The translations under genes were made by a program, and so were the position numbers. Shown here one piece after another: positions 11,487-24,429 of a stretch of DNA of 64,000 nt (position 1 is the first letter of the stretch; each line of letters starts with the position of its first letter). Under the pieces are notes generated by a model that saw only the letters and a program-made list of their open reading frames with translations, did no database searches and was not told the DNA's origin. The stretch is from Eonycteris spelaea. Its lineage: Eukaryota; Chordata; Mammalia; Chiroptera; Pteropodidae. The stretch lies in contig PUFA01000287.1 in NCBI GenBank assembly GCA_003508835.1, positions 1,364,001 to 1,428,000 on the forward strand, in the 5' to 3' direction.

Positions 11487-11629
11487 GAAAATGAGGAGTC
11501 TCTTCCATTCTGACATTCAGCAACCCAGATGGTTGTCTGGCCTGTGTGGCTGCGAAGAGCTGAGCCCCCGTCTTTGTTTAGCTCCCTTTTCCCCAGGCCC
11601 TCTCTGCTCTTCCCTGCTACATTCACCCT
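11487..11629 (+). other. Candidate internal exon downstream of the CpG island
   Basis: A strong acceptor (tctgtttttcaacag, AG at 11485-11486) precedes the interval, and a GTAAGT donor begins at 11630. The enclosed 143 bp contain an ATG at 11491 whose frame stays open past the donor to 11673. The encoded stretch is Ser/Leu/Cys/Pro-rich and matches no family I know. A second good acceptor lies at 11118-11119, after a pyrimidine tract. This could be an exon of the transcript starting in the island, coding or non-coding, or a chance pairing of splice motifs. Confidence 0.3.
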
Positions 11630-11719
11630 GTAAGTGCCCACCTGTGGCCATGAAAGCAAATCATGAAAATTAACATAGAAGGATGCTGCCCAAGTCTCAG
11701 TGACCATTAAACTCACACA

Positions 11720-12440
11720 GATAGTGCCACCTGTCAGAGGCCAGCTCCTGAAATCATGTTACTTGTGCCCATGTTCAGTAGTTCTCCAGGTGGAGACAGA
11801 AGCCGGCATCTGGCTTAACTTGGAGACCCTCTTGGTAAATGAGCAAAGGCTCTATATCTCTCCCCCTTTCTTTTCTTAGCTGCTCATCATCTAGCCTTCT
11901 TACTATATTGGAGGAATTCTGCATTGGTTGAGACCTGGTGGGAGGCAGAGCCCATTTCCCATTGATAACATCCCAAAGGCCACATGTATACTCTTTCCCA
12001 CTCTCTTTGTCTATACCTGAACCCCAACTGTAGCTAGGGTGAGAGCATGTGGCCTATCCTTGGCTAAAGAATATACCTCTCTTAGACCTGGAATTAGAAC
12101 TTGGCCATACAGAGGAGCTGAAAGGGGAAGAGCTCTTTGTAGCAGAGATTGAAACAACATTCAATTTCCAAGGCCAGCAGAGGCAAGAGGACAAATAGCG
12201 GTACCTGGTTGTTAGTGCCCAGGTATAAGTTACAGGTTATAGTTCATACTGTCTAGTGGTGACACTAGGGTCTGCTCTCAGCTAAGTTGGAGGTATAATT
12301 TGGCTGTGAATTCTGGCTGCTCAGCCTCCCTTTGTTGCTGTTTATTTTCTGAGCATTTCTCTGACCCACTATTCTTTCAATAAATTTCTTTTTGTTTAAA
12401 CCAGCCAAATTGATTCTTAGCGACTAAGAATACTTTGTTT
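11720..12440 (+). mobile_element. Possible degraded LTR
   Basis: The 3' part has an AATAAA signal near 12380 followed by 'tttctttttgtttaaaccag', the layout of several mammalian LTR 3' ends. The 5' limit is a guess and no target duplication was found. It may instead be unique sequence downstream of the CpG island. Confidence 0.3.
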
Positions 12441-15400
12441 GAGGCCAGGTATAAAAGCTCAGCCTCAAGAAGAAGAACACTAATTAACTGATCCAGGTAA
12501 TCTCTCCTATGATATTCAAACTGGAAATATTTGAGTGGGTCAATTGGAATCCAGAACAGAAGCTAAAAACACAAGTAGGGACTATGAGATCGCAGGGGCT
12601 ATGTGTAGGCTGCAGTAGTGAGTGAGCAGAAGTTATGAATAAGCAGAAGTTGAGTTAGCAGAAATCAAAACACATACATAGGAGAGGGAGAGGAGGTTGT
12701 CTGACAGCAGCAAAGAAGCAGAAGCCAAGAAGAACTGAGTCCTCATGGTGACGAGGCAATGGGTGAACCAACCCTTCTTTCCAGGATACTCCAAACTAAC
12801 CCATTCCCTAGATATGCCTTGAATTCCAAACTATTTTCCAATTTCTAAACTACATGTTTATTTCTATGAAGCTGATTAACCTTGGCTATTCCTAGGTTTC
12901 TTGGAAATTCCAGTTGCTCCCATTTTGATGTATATCCTTATAATAACTTTACTATTATTTGAGGTAACCAGGTAAGACTCTGTTCTTTAGATCAAAGGAT
13001 CCCAAAGATTACGGTGATGATATGGCCAGGACTCAGGAAACAATTGTCAGAAGGTATAGTCGCTGACCTGCCTCTCTAAAAATGTCCTTTCTTTTCTTAT
13101 CTTACTTCAAATTCCCAGCAGGAGAACCTTCCTCTTGGCTGGAAAATTGATTGTTTATAAGAAGCCCCTGTTTAAAATATGTCTATTTTTGGGAGGGGAA
13201 AGAAGAGTCAAAGGTGTTTTTCTCTGCATTAGCCATTAGCACTTGAACAGGTCACATGAGTTTATTCTTAACTTTAAACTCTTTAGAGGTCTGGTACTTA
13301 GGATGAGCTAGTTACAGGGCAGAAAAATTGGGCATAGAGGAGAGCAGAGAGTAGATAGTGGGAAATGGCAATGAGAGTCTCTGGGACATTCTAAGGGATT
13401 GTCTCATGGAATGTTCCCATGAAAGAAAGTCCTGGTGGCAGCCAGTGTAAAGAGTGCCAGGGGGCAGTGGTGCCAAATGGCAGCCATACAAGAAGGTGGA
13501 GACCAACACCAAACATTCTCACTTCACAATATGCCTTCTGCCAGCTCCAGAGTATGACCTGGCATAATTTCCATTACCCTTCAGCCCTTATAGGAGATGG
13601 GGCTGGGCTACAGTGGCAGAGGAAGCTGGTCATCGCATCTGCCCACTTTGAGATTCTGCTCAAAAATCACACCCGCATTAAGTGTGAATCTATGGACTTC
13701 ATTTTATCTCCTGTAAGATCTAGTGCCTTATCAGGGCTTGTGAAAAAGGAAATATGTATATGTTTTACTAATCAGTGAATTGTACACAACCTGGGGAGAA
13801 AAAAAAGTGGTTTTGTTAATGACATAAGAAGGAATGAATTTATATATGCGACTGTGTTCGAAGAGAGAGAACATGCATTGAAACTGCCTTAATTAAAAGA
13901 GGAGTCTAAGTTATCCCTAAAGAGTTTATTTATTTTCTAAAAATCTAAAATGTGTGTGATTTTTTAAAATAGTGGGTAGAAGTGTTCTTGAAATAGCAGT
14001 GGGTCACATCAGGGTGCAGGTAGGAGGAAAATATCAATGCCACAAACATCTTTTCACAGGGTACACACCTGAGCTGCTGGGTGCTGCACTTGCCCATCGG
14101 CTCTGTCTGTGTGGCCAAATGACTTACTGTGGTTTATAACTTGATGATGAGCAATGTAAAGAGCAGATGGAGAGTTTAATGCATCCCCCACATCTCTGTC
14201 TTGTGACTGGCTGAAGTCCATGTGCAATTTTGAAAAGGATGTTTGAAAAGGATATTCATTATTTTAAAATGCTCTGTGGGAGCTTTTCAGTTCATTATGT
14301 GTGACTTAGGTAGGTATTTCTCAAAGACAGGTTTTCCTTGACATGGTTTACAATTTCCTAACAGCAAAATGGCAACTTGGGATATTAAAATAGAAAAGCT
14401 AAATTTGGAGCAATTATCAAGAAAATAGGGGGAGCTCAAGGGGTCTGAAATATTTAGGCTGAATTCTACCCTAAATATTCTGGTACTGGGAATTCCAGTA
14501 TCTGCCAATAGCTTTGCTCTCCATTCATCAGTGTAATCCTCAAATACCGTTGGGAATATCTATTCAGGGATGAGCCTTTAGATAACTAAAAATCTATTTG
14601 CTCTTGTGGAAAAACAGTTTAAAACCCAGCAGTATAAGAGTTTAACAATACTAGAGTTGATTATTTGTGATAAAATGGAAGATAGTTACTAAAATGGTTC
14701 TAAATAGTTAACACATCTGCTATATTCTTTATTTTGTGGGTTTACACGAAGGCACCCCTCAGCAGTGCTGCATGTGCATGGTGCTGACTGACAAGAGGAG
14801 GGTTGATGTGTAGGCATCGCCTCCCTACATGTCCAGGTGAAAATGAATCAATTATCAGGAGCCTGGCCAAATATGCATCTTGAGGAAATGTGCTCTGGAG
14901 TCAAGAAAAGAAGAAAACAGAATTGGAACTTGATTGTTTCAGTACAGTAAAAACAAGCAGAGTGTTATGTGAGCAGAGCGAGAGAGCATGAGACTCCCAC
15001 AGACCCTGCAGGTGGATGGGAGGGCCGAGCAGGAGGTTACTTTCACAGAGTGAACTCTTTTTTATATGTTAAAAATGTCTTTTAACATAATTTAATTAAC
15101 ATGTAATTAAAATGTTTTGAGAAATAGTACTACAAAAACTATAACTATACTCTTTTTCACTTCTGGCCTTGATATGTGAGGCAAATAGATCGAGAAAATT
15201 TTGCTTGAATAGCACCTTGCAGTCCAAACTTAACAAATACATTTAATTAGTCAATATGTATTTATTGGCATTTCCCCTCCTCCCTGTGAAGAGAATTTGT
15301 ACACATTTGTGAACAAGGTAGACTTCAGCAGGAGGAGACTTGGTCATCATGAGGATGTCTGAGAAGACAGACCTTCCAGAACATGCTGCTGGTAGGGGTA

Positions 15401-15735
15401 CTTAGCTGCCACTCCACCCAAACAGTATGCAAACTCTCCCATCTTGCCTTTTCCCTCGTGTTCTCTCCTTTTAAATACAAATTTTGTTTTCTATTCTTGC
15501 TCTTGTTCACTGCATTTTCCATTTCTTACTTCACTATGAGCTTCCACTTCAACTTCATCAAATCCTTCCAACCAGTGGCCCAATCACTTTTCATAATTGG
15601 TCATCCCCCTCTGCCCTGACTTCCCTCCTCAGCTGTCAGAGAGTCCACACTTCACCACTTAAGTGGTCTTCAAACTAGGTGCCAATAAGGTGCAGGGAGG
15701 TTTTCCAAGGGAGAGCTTGTGTAGAAGATAATTTT
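12441..15735. other. Unassigned stretch
   Basis: About 3.3 kb without a convincing repeat or exon. There are short frames at 13312-13778, 14287-14508 and 15325-15678, none resembling a known protein. It is neither microsatellite-rich nor GC-rich and could be intron of a gene starting in the CpG island. Confidence 0.4.
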
Positions 15736-15740
15736 TTAAA

Positions 15741-18700
15741 CTATTTTTAAAATTTTTATTTTTTAATTAGAATTTAATTCAATATTATTTTATATCAGGC
15801 ATAGAGCATAGTGGCTCTACATATATAGATATATAAACTTTATGTATTTTACAAAGTGATTCCCCCAATTAGTCTAGTACCCACCTGGCACTAAACATAG
15901 TTATTACTATATTATATATATATGTATTCCTATATATATGTGTATTACTATATATATATGTATGTATTCCATATGTTGTACTTCACATCCCCATCACTAT
16001 TTTGTAACTACCAATTTGTACTTCTTAATTGTTTCACCTTTTTCATCTAGTTCTCTAACCCCCTTCCTATCTGGCAATCACCAGTTTTGTATTTGTATCT
16101 AAGAGTCTGTTTTCGTTTTCTTGGTCATTAATTTTGTTCCTTAGATTTCCACATATAAGTGAAATCATATAGTTTTTGTCTTTCTCTGTCTGACTGATCT
16201 CATTTAGCATAATACCCTCTATGTCCAACCATGTCATTGCAAATGGTAAGATTCTATTTTTTTTTATGGCCAAGTAATGTTCCATTATATATAGGAACCT
16301 CTTCTTTATTTAATTGTGTAGTGATGGGCACTTAGATTGCTTCCATTTCTTGGCTATTGTAAACAATGCTGCAATGAATGTAGGTGTGCATATATCTTTT
16401 TAAATTGGTATTTTGGATTTCTTCAGATAAATACCCAGTAGTAGAATTGCTGGGCCATAAGCAATTTTAATTTTTTGAGGAAACTCCATACTGTTTTCCA
16501 CAGTGGCTGTACCAATTTGCTATCTCAACAATAATGCACGAGGGTTCCCTTTTCTCCATCTCCTTGCCAACACTTGTTGTTTTTGAAAATTTATTGATGA
16601 TAGCCATTCTGACAGATGTGAGGTGATAATTTGCATTTTTCCGATCAGTAATCTTGAGCATCTTTTCATATGTCTATTGCCATCTACATATCCTCTTTGG
16701 AGAAATGCCTATTGGGTCCTTCGCTCAGTTTTTGATTGGATTGTTTATTTGTTTGTTTGTTTGGTGTTGAGTTGAATGAGTTTTCTAAAATTTTGGATAT
16801 TAACCCCTTATCAGATGTATCATAGGCAAATATCTTTTCCCATTCAGTGTGTTATCTTTTAATTTTGTTGATGGTTTCTTTTGCTGTAGTCCCATTTGTT
16901 TATTTTTTTTGTTTCCCTTTCCAAGGAGATATATTAGGAAAAAATATTACAAAGAGCAATGTCAGGAGTTTACTGCCTATGTTTTCTTCTAGGAGTTTTA
17001 TGATATTAGGTCTTATATTCAAGATGATCCAGTTTCATTTGTTTTTGCATAAGTCCATGCAGTTTTCACAATACCATTTGTTAAAAAGACCGTTTTTACC
17101 CCATTGTATATTCTTGCCTCCATTATCATAGATTAAATGACTATATAGGTGTGAATTTATTTCTGGGCTCTCCATTCTGATCTATGTGTCTGTTTTTATG
17201 CCAGTACCATGATATTTTGATTAATATAGATTTGTAGTATAGTTTGATATGAGGTAGCGTGATACCTCCAACTTTGTTCTTCTTTCTCAAGATTGCCATG
17301 GCCATTCAAGGTCTTTGATGGTTCCATATACATTTTGGGATTATTTGTTCTTGTTTTCTGAGAAATGCCATTGGTATTTTGATAGAGATTGCATTGAATC
17401 TGTAGATTGCTTTGGATAGTATGGATATTTTAACACTGTTCTTCTATGTTGGATGCATAATTCTTCCTACCCATGAGCATGGTATATACTTCCATTTACT
17501 TGTGTTTTCTTCAATGATTTATAATTTTCTAAGAAGAGGTCTTTTACCTCCTTGGTTAAATTTATTTTTAGGTATTATTTTTTTGTTTTTGATGCAATTA
17601 TAAATGATATTGTTTTCCTAATTTCTCTTTCTGTTAGTTCATTATTGATGTATAGAAATATAATCAATATCTGAATATTAATTTTGTGTCATGTGACATT
17701 ACTGAATTTATTTATCAGTTCTAACATTTTTTTGTGTGTGGAATCTTTAGGGTTCTCTCTATATAGTTCATGTCATCTGGAAATAATGACAATTTTACTC
17801 CTTCCTTTCCAATTTAGATGCTGTTGTTTCTCTTTCTTGTCTGATTGCTGTGGCTAGGACTTCCAATACTATGATTAATAAAGTGGTGAAAATGGGCATC
17901 CTTCTCTTGTTTCTGATCTTAAGGAAAACTCTTAAGCCTTTCCCCATTGAGTTAGCTGTGGTTTTGTCATGTATGGTCTTTATTATGTTGAGGTACATTC
18001 CCTCTATTCACACTTTGCTGAATGTTTTTGGCTTAAATGGATTCTGGATTTTGTCCAAAGCTTTTTCTGAATCTATTGATATGATAATAATTTTTATCCT
18101 TCAATTTGTTAATGTGATGTATCGCATTAATTGATTTGCAGATAGTGAAAAAATCTTGCATCTCAGGAATAAATCCAACTTGATCATGATGCATAATCTT
18201 TTTAATGTATTGTTAAATTTTGTTTGTAAATTTTGTTGATTTTTGCATCTATGTTCATCAGGGATATTGGCTTATAATTTTTTTTGTAATGTCTTTGTCT
18301 GATTTTGGAATCAGAGTAATGGGGGCCTTGTAGAATGAACTTGGGAGGCATTCCTCCTCTTGAATTCTTAGGAATAGTTTGAGAAGAATAAGTGTTAATT
18401 CTTCTTTAAATGTTTGGTAAAATTCACTTGTGAAGCTATGTGGTTCAGGACTTTTGTTTTGGGGAATTTTTGATTACTGATTCAATTTTGTTGGTGGTAA
18501 TTGGTTGGGTAGGATTTTCTGCTTCTTCTTGACTCATTTTTGGGAGATTATATGTTTCTAGAAATGTATCCATTTATTCCAGGTTGTCTGTTCATTGACA
18601 TTTAATTGCTCATAGTATTTTATTATAATCCTTTGAAGTTCTGTGGAGTCGCTTGTCATTTTTCTTCTTTCATTTCTGATTTTATTTACTTGGGTCTTCT

Positions 18701-21390
18701 CTCATTTTTCCTGATGAGTCTGGTTAAAGGCTTATCAATTTTGTTCATCTTTTTGAAGAAATAGCTGTTGATTTCATTGATCTTTGTATTGTGTTTTTAG
18801 ACTTTTTTTGTTTCTTTCCACTCTAAATTTTATTATTTCCTTTTTTCTACTCACTTTGGCCTTTGTTTGCTGTTCTTTTCTAGTTCCTTTATGTGTGAGC
18901 TTAAACTATTTATTTGAAATTTTCCTTGCAAAGTGTCTGTTGGGAAATCACCTCACATTCTTATGGTTGTACCCTTCTAAGTAACTTGCTACCTTTCTCT
19001 TGCTGGTTTTAGGATTCTCTCTTTGTCTTTAACCTTTGGCATTTTGATTATGATTTGTTTCAGTGTGAGTCTATCTGGGTTCATTTTGTTTGGGCCTCTT
19101 TAGGCTTCTTGCACTTGTATGTCTATTTCCTTCATCAGGTTATGGACGTTTTCAGTCATTATTTCTTCAAAGAGGTTCTCAATACCTTGCTCACTCTCTT
19201 TTCTCCTTCTAGTACTCTTATGATGTGAATATTGGTATGCTTGATGTTGTCTCAAAGGTTCCTTAAATTATCTTTATTTTTGGATTCTTTTTCTTGTTAC
19301 TGTTCTGATCAAGTGTTTTCTGTTACCTTATCTTCCAAATCGCTGATTCAATTCTGTTTCATCCAATCTATTGTTGATTTCTTCTAGTATATTCTTCATT
19401 TCAGTTATTGTATTTTTCATTTCTGACTGGTTCTTTTTTTTTTGCTTTCTATGTCTTTTTAAGCTTACTATCTCTTTGTAGAAGTTCTCACTGAGCTCAT
19501 CTATTCTTCTAAGTTTATTTAGCATCCTTATAACCAGCATTTTTAACTCTGTATCTGGTAGATTGCTTGCTCCCATTTTATTCATTTCTTTTTCTGACAT
19601 TTTCTCCTGTTCTTTCACTTGGACATGTTCTTTTGTTTTCTCATTTTTGGCTGCCTTCTGTGTTTGTTTCTATGTATTGTGTAGATCTGCTGCATCTCCC
19701 CATCTTAGCTAGGTGGCCTTATGTAGTAGGTGTCCTGTGTGGCCCAGTGATGCAGTCTCTCTGATCACCTGCTTTTGTGTGGTTGTTTGTATCCTTCTAT
19801 TGTAGTTGAGCCTTGACTGTTTTTAACACATCAGTGAGTAGGATTGATTCTTAGGCTGACTGGCCATGAGGACTGGCCATGCCCACAATGTGTGAGCTGT
19901 CGTGTGGCAGCTCACCCTACCAAGTGCAGTTTGCCCCAGCAAGATCATGTGCCTGTTGAGACCATTCATTAAGTGTACAGCTTGTGGGGCTAATCAGGTG
20001 GTGCTTTATTGAGGTCTAATGCTAGCTTTTGAGTGTGTTAGTTTTGGGATCCCTTAGGAGAGACTCTCATGCAGGCCAATGTCAGCTGCTATCTGTGATT
20101 ATCCCAGAACTACCTACTAGGAGCTACAAAGCTATCTATGTTTAGTTACTGACTGAGCTGGACTTGGAGGTATGTGGGAGAGGTGAGGTGGGGAATTGAG
20201 GCCTACTGCTATCAGTAGGGCCTGGGGCAGCTTAGCAAAAGGCCTAAGGTCACCCAAGGCCTGAGCCTACTTGCTGGCTGCCCATAACACTCAGTAGCTG
20301 AAAGAGCCCGGGGTTATCTGGATTGGATGAGGCGCGGTCTCAGGGAGTCACCAGGTGGGGTAAGTGGTGTTCCCCAGGTTGGTGCTGATTTATATTTGTT
20401 GGCAGTGCTGAGGCTGTGGCCACTTGTGAAAGTCTTAGCTCACATTGAGGCCAGCCATTGCCCACCCTAGGCCTACAGATCCCCAAGGTTTGTTCAAGAA
20501 ATACTGCGGCTCTGGCTAGGGTTGGTTGCCTGCCTCTGAAATTTTCTCCTGAGATATGTGAGTGAAGCCTGTTGATTGCTGCCAAGGAACCTCTTATTGA
20601 GAGCTAAGCAGCGGGGAGGCTGGTTGCCTAGTAAGCACCCAAAATTGCCACTGGGCAATTTGCGAGTTTGGTGTGGCAGGGCCTCCAGGTGTCACCAGTG
20701 TGGAGTGGGCCGATCTCACTGGGCCAAGGCAGATTCAGTTTTGGCCATCTGGGGGAAGGCTCAACACAAGTAAGATCATGCTTGCCTGCAGGCTGCACAG
20801 GAGGAGGACTCAACAACGAGAAAATGAAATGATGTCTGTCCTTCCAGCCCCTGCCCTGCAGCCACTTTCAACTCAATCTTTCCTTGTATGTCTCTGGCAC
20901 CTCCTGAGCCGCTGTTCCTCTGTGGAGCCCAGGGCTGTTGCCTATGAGCAAGTATATCTGGCCATGGACCCTTTAAGGGGATGTCTGGGTTTCCAGGTTC
21001 CTTCCATCTCATCTGGACAGCTGGAATCCTCACTATTTTCATAGATAGATTTTGTGGTGACTACTTTTCCTGGCTTTGAAACCCTGGAATGGGGAGCTCA
21101 GGTGTGGGGCTGGGGCCCCTCATTCCTTTGGTGGGTGATGGGGTTCCACAGCTGAGATATTCCTCCCATTGCACATAGGCATGGGACCAAACTATTTTTC
21201 ATTTCCACTCCTCCTGCTAGTCTCCATGTGGTCTCCTCTTTTTATCCCCAGTTATAGGAATTGTATCCAGCTAACCTTCAGATCATTATCATGGTTGACT
21301 GTTTCATAATTTAGTTACAATTTTAATGTGGTCATAGGAGGAGGCATGCACAGTACTTACTACCTCACCATCTTGGATGGAACCTTGCAA
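15741..21390 (-). mobile_element. L1 with 5'UTR, ORF1 and ORF2 remnants, internal deletion
   Basis: Antisense L1 of about 5.65 kb. From right to left (5' to 3' of the element) it holds the following parts. A GC-richer 5'UTR covers about 19.7-21.39 kb, ending at 'ccatcttggatgg', the usual L1 start read backwards. An ORF1 coiled-coil remnant (19328-19618) is rich in Glu/Lys heptads such as EMKNILEEINNRLDE. ORF1 C-terminal sequence covers 18.93-19.3 kb. ORF2 runs from the linker through reverse transcriptase and C-terminus to about 16.2 kb, then the 3'UTR follows. The catalytic FxDD motif is present at about 17771-17785. ORF1 C-terminus joins the ORF2 linker at about 18932, so the endonuclease region (1.5-2 kb of the consensus) is deleted. 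Flanks carry an imperfect duplication, aagataattttttaaa at 15725-15740 and aagataactttaaa at 21391-21404. The copy is dead. Confidence 0.85.
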
Positions 21391-21404
21391 AAGATAACTT
21401 TAAA

Positions 21405-21889
21405 GATATGTTCATACTGATTATTTTTCTTAAATTGATCCATCTGAGAGCTCATAGGCATTTATAATACCTTTTCTCTTACTGCACGTGATTCCAAATT
21501 TTAATATGATATATTCAACTGAGTTGTAAAACCTTAGGCTGCCAAGTAAGTAATAAATCAAAATATTAATTTTGGGAAATTAAAAAATAATTAATTAACT
21601 CCTTAAGATTTTCCTGGATTTCCTGTCTTATTTATGCATTTCAGTTAAGGGGAAACAGTATATTTGATCCATTTCAGGATGTTTTGAATGCAGATATCAG
21701 AAAGAAAGGTGTGGTGGCATTAATGACAATTTTTGTTTAATGACTTTACTTCTTTTTATTTCCAGTCTATTATCAGCGAATATTTCAGTCTAAGGGGATT
21801 ATCTCAAAGAAATGCTGAAAGTTAAAAATACTTTTTATACATTAATTTTTTTTACCTTAGCTATTCAAGATACTTACCTCTAGTGCTTT
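21405..21889. other. Unassigned AT-rich stretch
   Basis: No repeat, exon or RNA gene is recognised between two L1-derived segments. Confidence 0.4.
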
Positions 21890-22480
21890 TTTTGAGAATT
21901 AAATTTTAAATCTTAGAACAATTAAGATTTATAAAAATATTGTAAATAGTATAGAGTTCCTACATCCCCACACCTAGTTTCCCCAGGTAGTACCATCTTA
22001 CATTACACGGTATGTTTGTCACAGTAATGAAACAATATTAATACAATACGATTAACTAAAATCTATATTTTATTTAGATTGTTAAATATTTTTACCTAAT
22101 CTTTTTCAGTTTTGGTATCCCACATTACATTTAGTCATCATGTCTCCTTAGTCTTCTCTTGGCTATGATAGTTTCTCCAACAACTTTCTTGGTTTTGATG
22201 ACTTTGATGATTTTGAGGAGACTAGTGAGGTATTTTGCAGACTATCTTTCAGTTGGGATTTGTCTGACATTTTTTTCTCATGATTAGACTGGAATTATAG
22301 GTTTTGGGGAAGAAGGCTAAAGAGGTAAAGTGCTGTTTTTATTCTACCATATCCAGGGCACATACTATCAAGATGACTTATTACTGTTGATGTTGACCTT
22401 GATCACAGCTAAGGAAGTGTTTGTCATATTTCTTCTCTGTAAAGCTACTCTTTCCCCTGCTTCTAGGACTTTCTTAGCTG
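21890..22480 (-). mobile_element. Ancient L1M 3'UTR fragment
   Basis: The block matches the old L1M 3'UTR type whose antisense reads 'tagtcatcatgtctcctta' then 'tctcatgattagactggaatt'. T-rich sequence at its left end fits an A-rich 3' end on the minus strand. It is strongly diverged and its subfamily is not resolved. Confidence 0.6.
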
Positions 22481-23542
22481 AAATAAAAAGAATCTTCGAA
22501 CTGCCCAAGTAGATTAGGTTCATGATGTCGATTCTTACAAATATTAGTGAAATGCTTTTTAATGTATTTAAGGCAAAAAAAAATCTGATTTATGTTTGTG
22601 TGCATTATTTAGTAAGACAGTTAAAAATAAGTTTTTACCAAATCATGAAATATATATTCCAATTGCTGTTAATACTCATCTTATTTCAGCTTATAATTTT
22701 GTTTTACATTCGGATAAGTCTCAATAAGGCTTTTTTGGTATACTTCCAAGAAATAGAGAAAATAAATGATATAATAATCATATAAATTTCTTTGCAATTA
22801 GGGGATTTCTCTTTTTTTTTTTTTTGCTTTTAATAAATTGAGTGGTCAGCTGCTGGATTATTAACATATTTCTTATGATAGATATTTATGTGATGTTGGC
22901 TTTCAACCAGAAGGAGTCCAGAGAGTTGAATGACATTGCTATAAAACTTGTGCATATACATCTACTTAGTTATGAGGAAAAGTTTTCTCAGCACATATGT
23001 ATAATAATGAAAAATAAGAATGTCGATATTTTCTATATGTTACTCTAGACATAAGTGACATTAACCTATGGGTGAAATAATTAATTGGAAAAAAAGTCCT
23101 CATTTACCTTATTAAGGGAAGAATGTTCAATAGAATGCTAGTTTGTATGTTTAATAGTTATCAAATTTGAAAATACATTTATATTTTAGTAAAAATTCTC
23201 AATATGTGAATATTATTTTAGTCAAACATATCTTAATAATTGTTTAATAGTAATCTAAAAGAAAAAATTTAACACTCAGAGACTTATGCTCATAGAAAAT
23301 ATAAAAATTACATTAAACTTCAGCTTATATGTTTGTTGCAGAGAAATGTGTGAAGGTGATAAACTCATGAGTACAAAAATATATTATAAAATTCAGTTGT
23401 CATGGAGAGTAAGTGGAATGAAAGTAGAGGTTCAAGTAGAAATGAAAATATGTAAAATTTCAATATAAGGAGCACTTTTAAATGTATTTTTAAATGGATG
23501 ATTTAATATCAAATTTATATGGCATTAAAATTCATTGATTAC
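22481..23542. other. Unassigned AT-rich stretch with a T run
   Basis: Very AT-rich. A run of about 16 T lies at 22811-22826. Short frames on the plus strand (22522-22785, 22842-23048, 23286-23468) are Ile/Lys/Phe-rich and have no family resemblance. Confidence 0.4.
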
Positions 23543-23899
23543 TGTTAGATACTAAATGTTTGTGTCCCCTCAAAATTTATAAGTTAAAGATTATTACTCA
23601 ATGTAATGGCATTTGGAATGGGGGCTTTGAGAGGTGCTTAGGTCATGAGGTTAGTGCTCTCATGAGTGGGATTTGTGCCTTTGTGAGAGATCCCAGAGAG
23701 CTCCCTTGCCACTCTCCACTGAAGACACAGCAAGAAGGCCCTCTATAGACCAGAAAGTGGGCTCTCAACAAATGCAAAATCTACTGGTGCCTTGAATTTG
23801 AACGTCCTAGCTTCCAGAACTGTGAGAAATAAATTCCTGTTGCTTATAAGCTATCTAGTCTATAGTATTCTGTTATAGCATTCCCAATGGGCTAATGCA
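23543..23899 (+). mobile_element. Solo MaLR LTR (MST/MLT1-type)
   Basis: A 357-bp solo LTR begins TG and ends CA. It carries the characteristic MaLR phrases 'tttgtgtcccctcaaaattt', 'ctttgagaggtgcttaggt', 'ccagaactgtgagaaataaa' and a 'gttatagca' 3' end. The 5-bp flanks are attac before and attaa after, a duplication with one mismatch. MaLRs are non-autonomous relatives of ERVL. The frame at 23560-23748 is incidental. Confidence 0.85.
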
Positions 23900-24429
23900 A
23901 TTAACATTTTTCAAAAAGTGACATATCAAAATGTACTATATATCAAAAAATATATCACATTTAAGCTTGAAATGAGAAATTTAAATGTTACCTTAAAAAT
24001 ATGTGGAAGGTTCATATTTTTTTGAAACTATTTTTAGGGAGGATACAAGTCAAAGATTTTGAAGTCCATGTGACACTGTAATCACTCCCTTCCAAACATC
24101 TTTAAGTCTTTTGTCTCTCTCTGCTGTCATTGCACTCATCAGGCATAGGTCCAACCCTGGTTAAACCCAATTATCTACCGATTCCATATCTACACTCAAG
24201 CATCTCATGTTTCTGGAGAGAAACATAAGCCCATGCTGACTAGTTTCATGTTCAGTCTATGATTACCACACTCAAAAGGGTACACCACACCACCTAGCAA
24301 TCCTACTAGTTGGGCATGTTCAAATTCTCACTTCCAAACATCGGTTTCACACCTTCTTTTTCCTCTCAAAGTTCTTATACCACTTCCTCCACATCTCAAG
24401 TAGCAACTTATAACTTTATCTCATACATC
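23900..24429. other. Unassigned stretch
   Basis: No clear element. The right part is C/T-rich and may be a further upstream continuation of the L2 fragment that starts near 24430. Confidence 0.35.
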
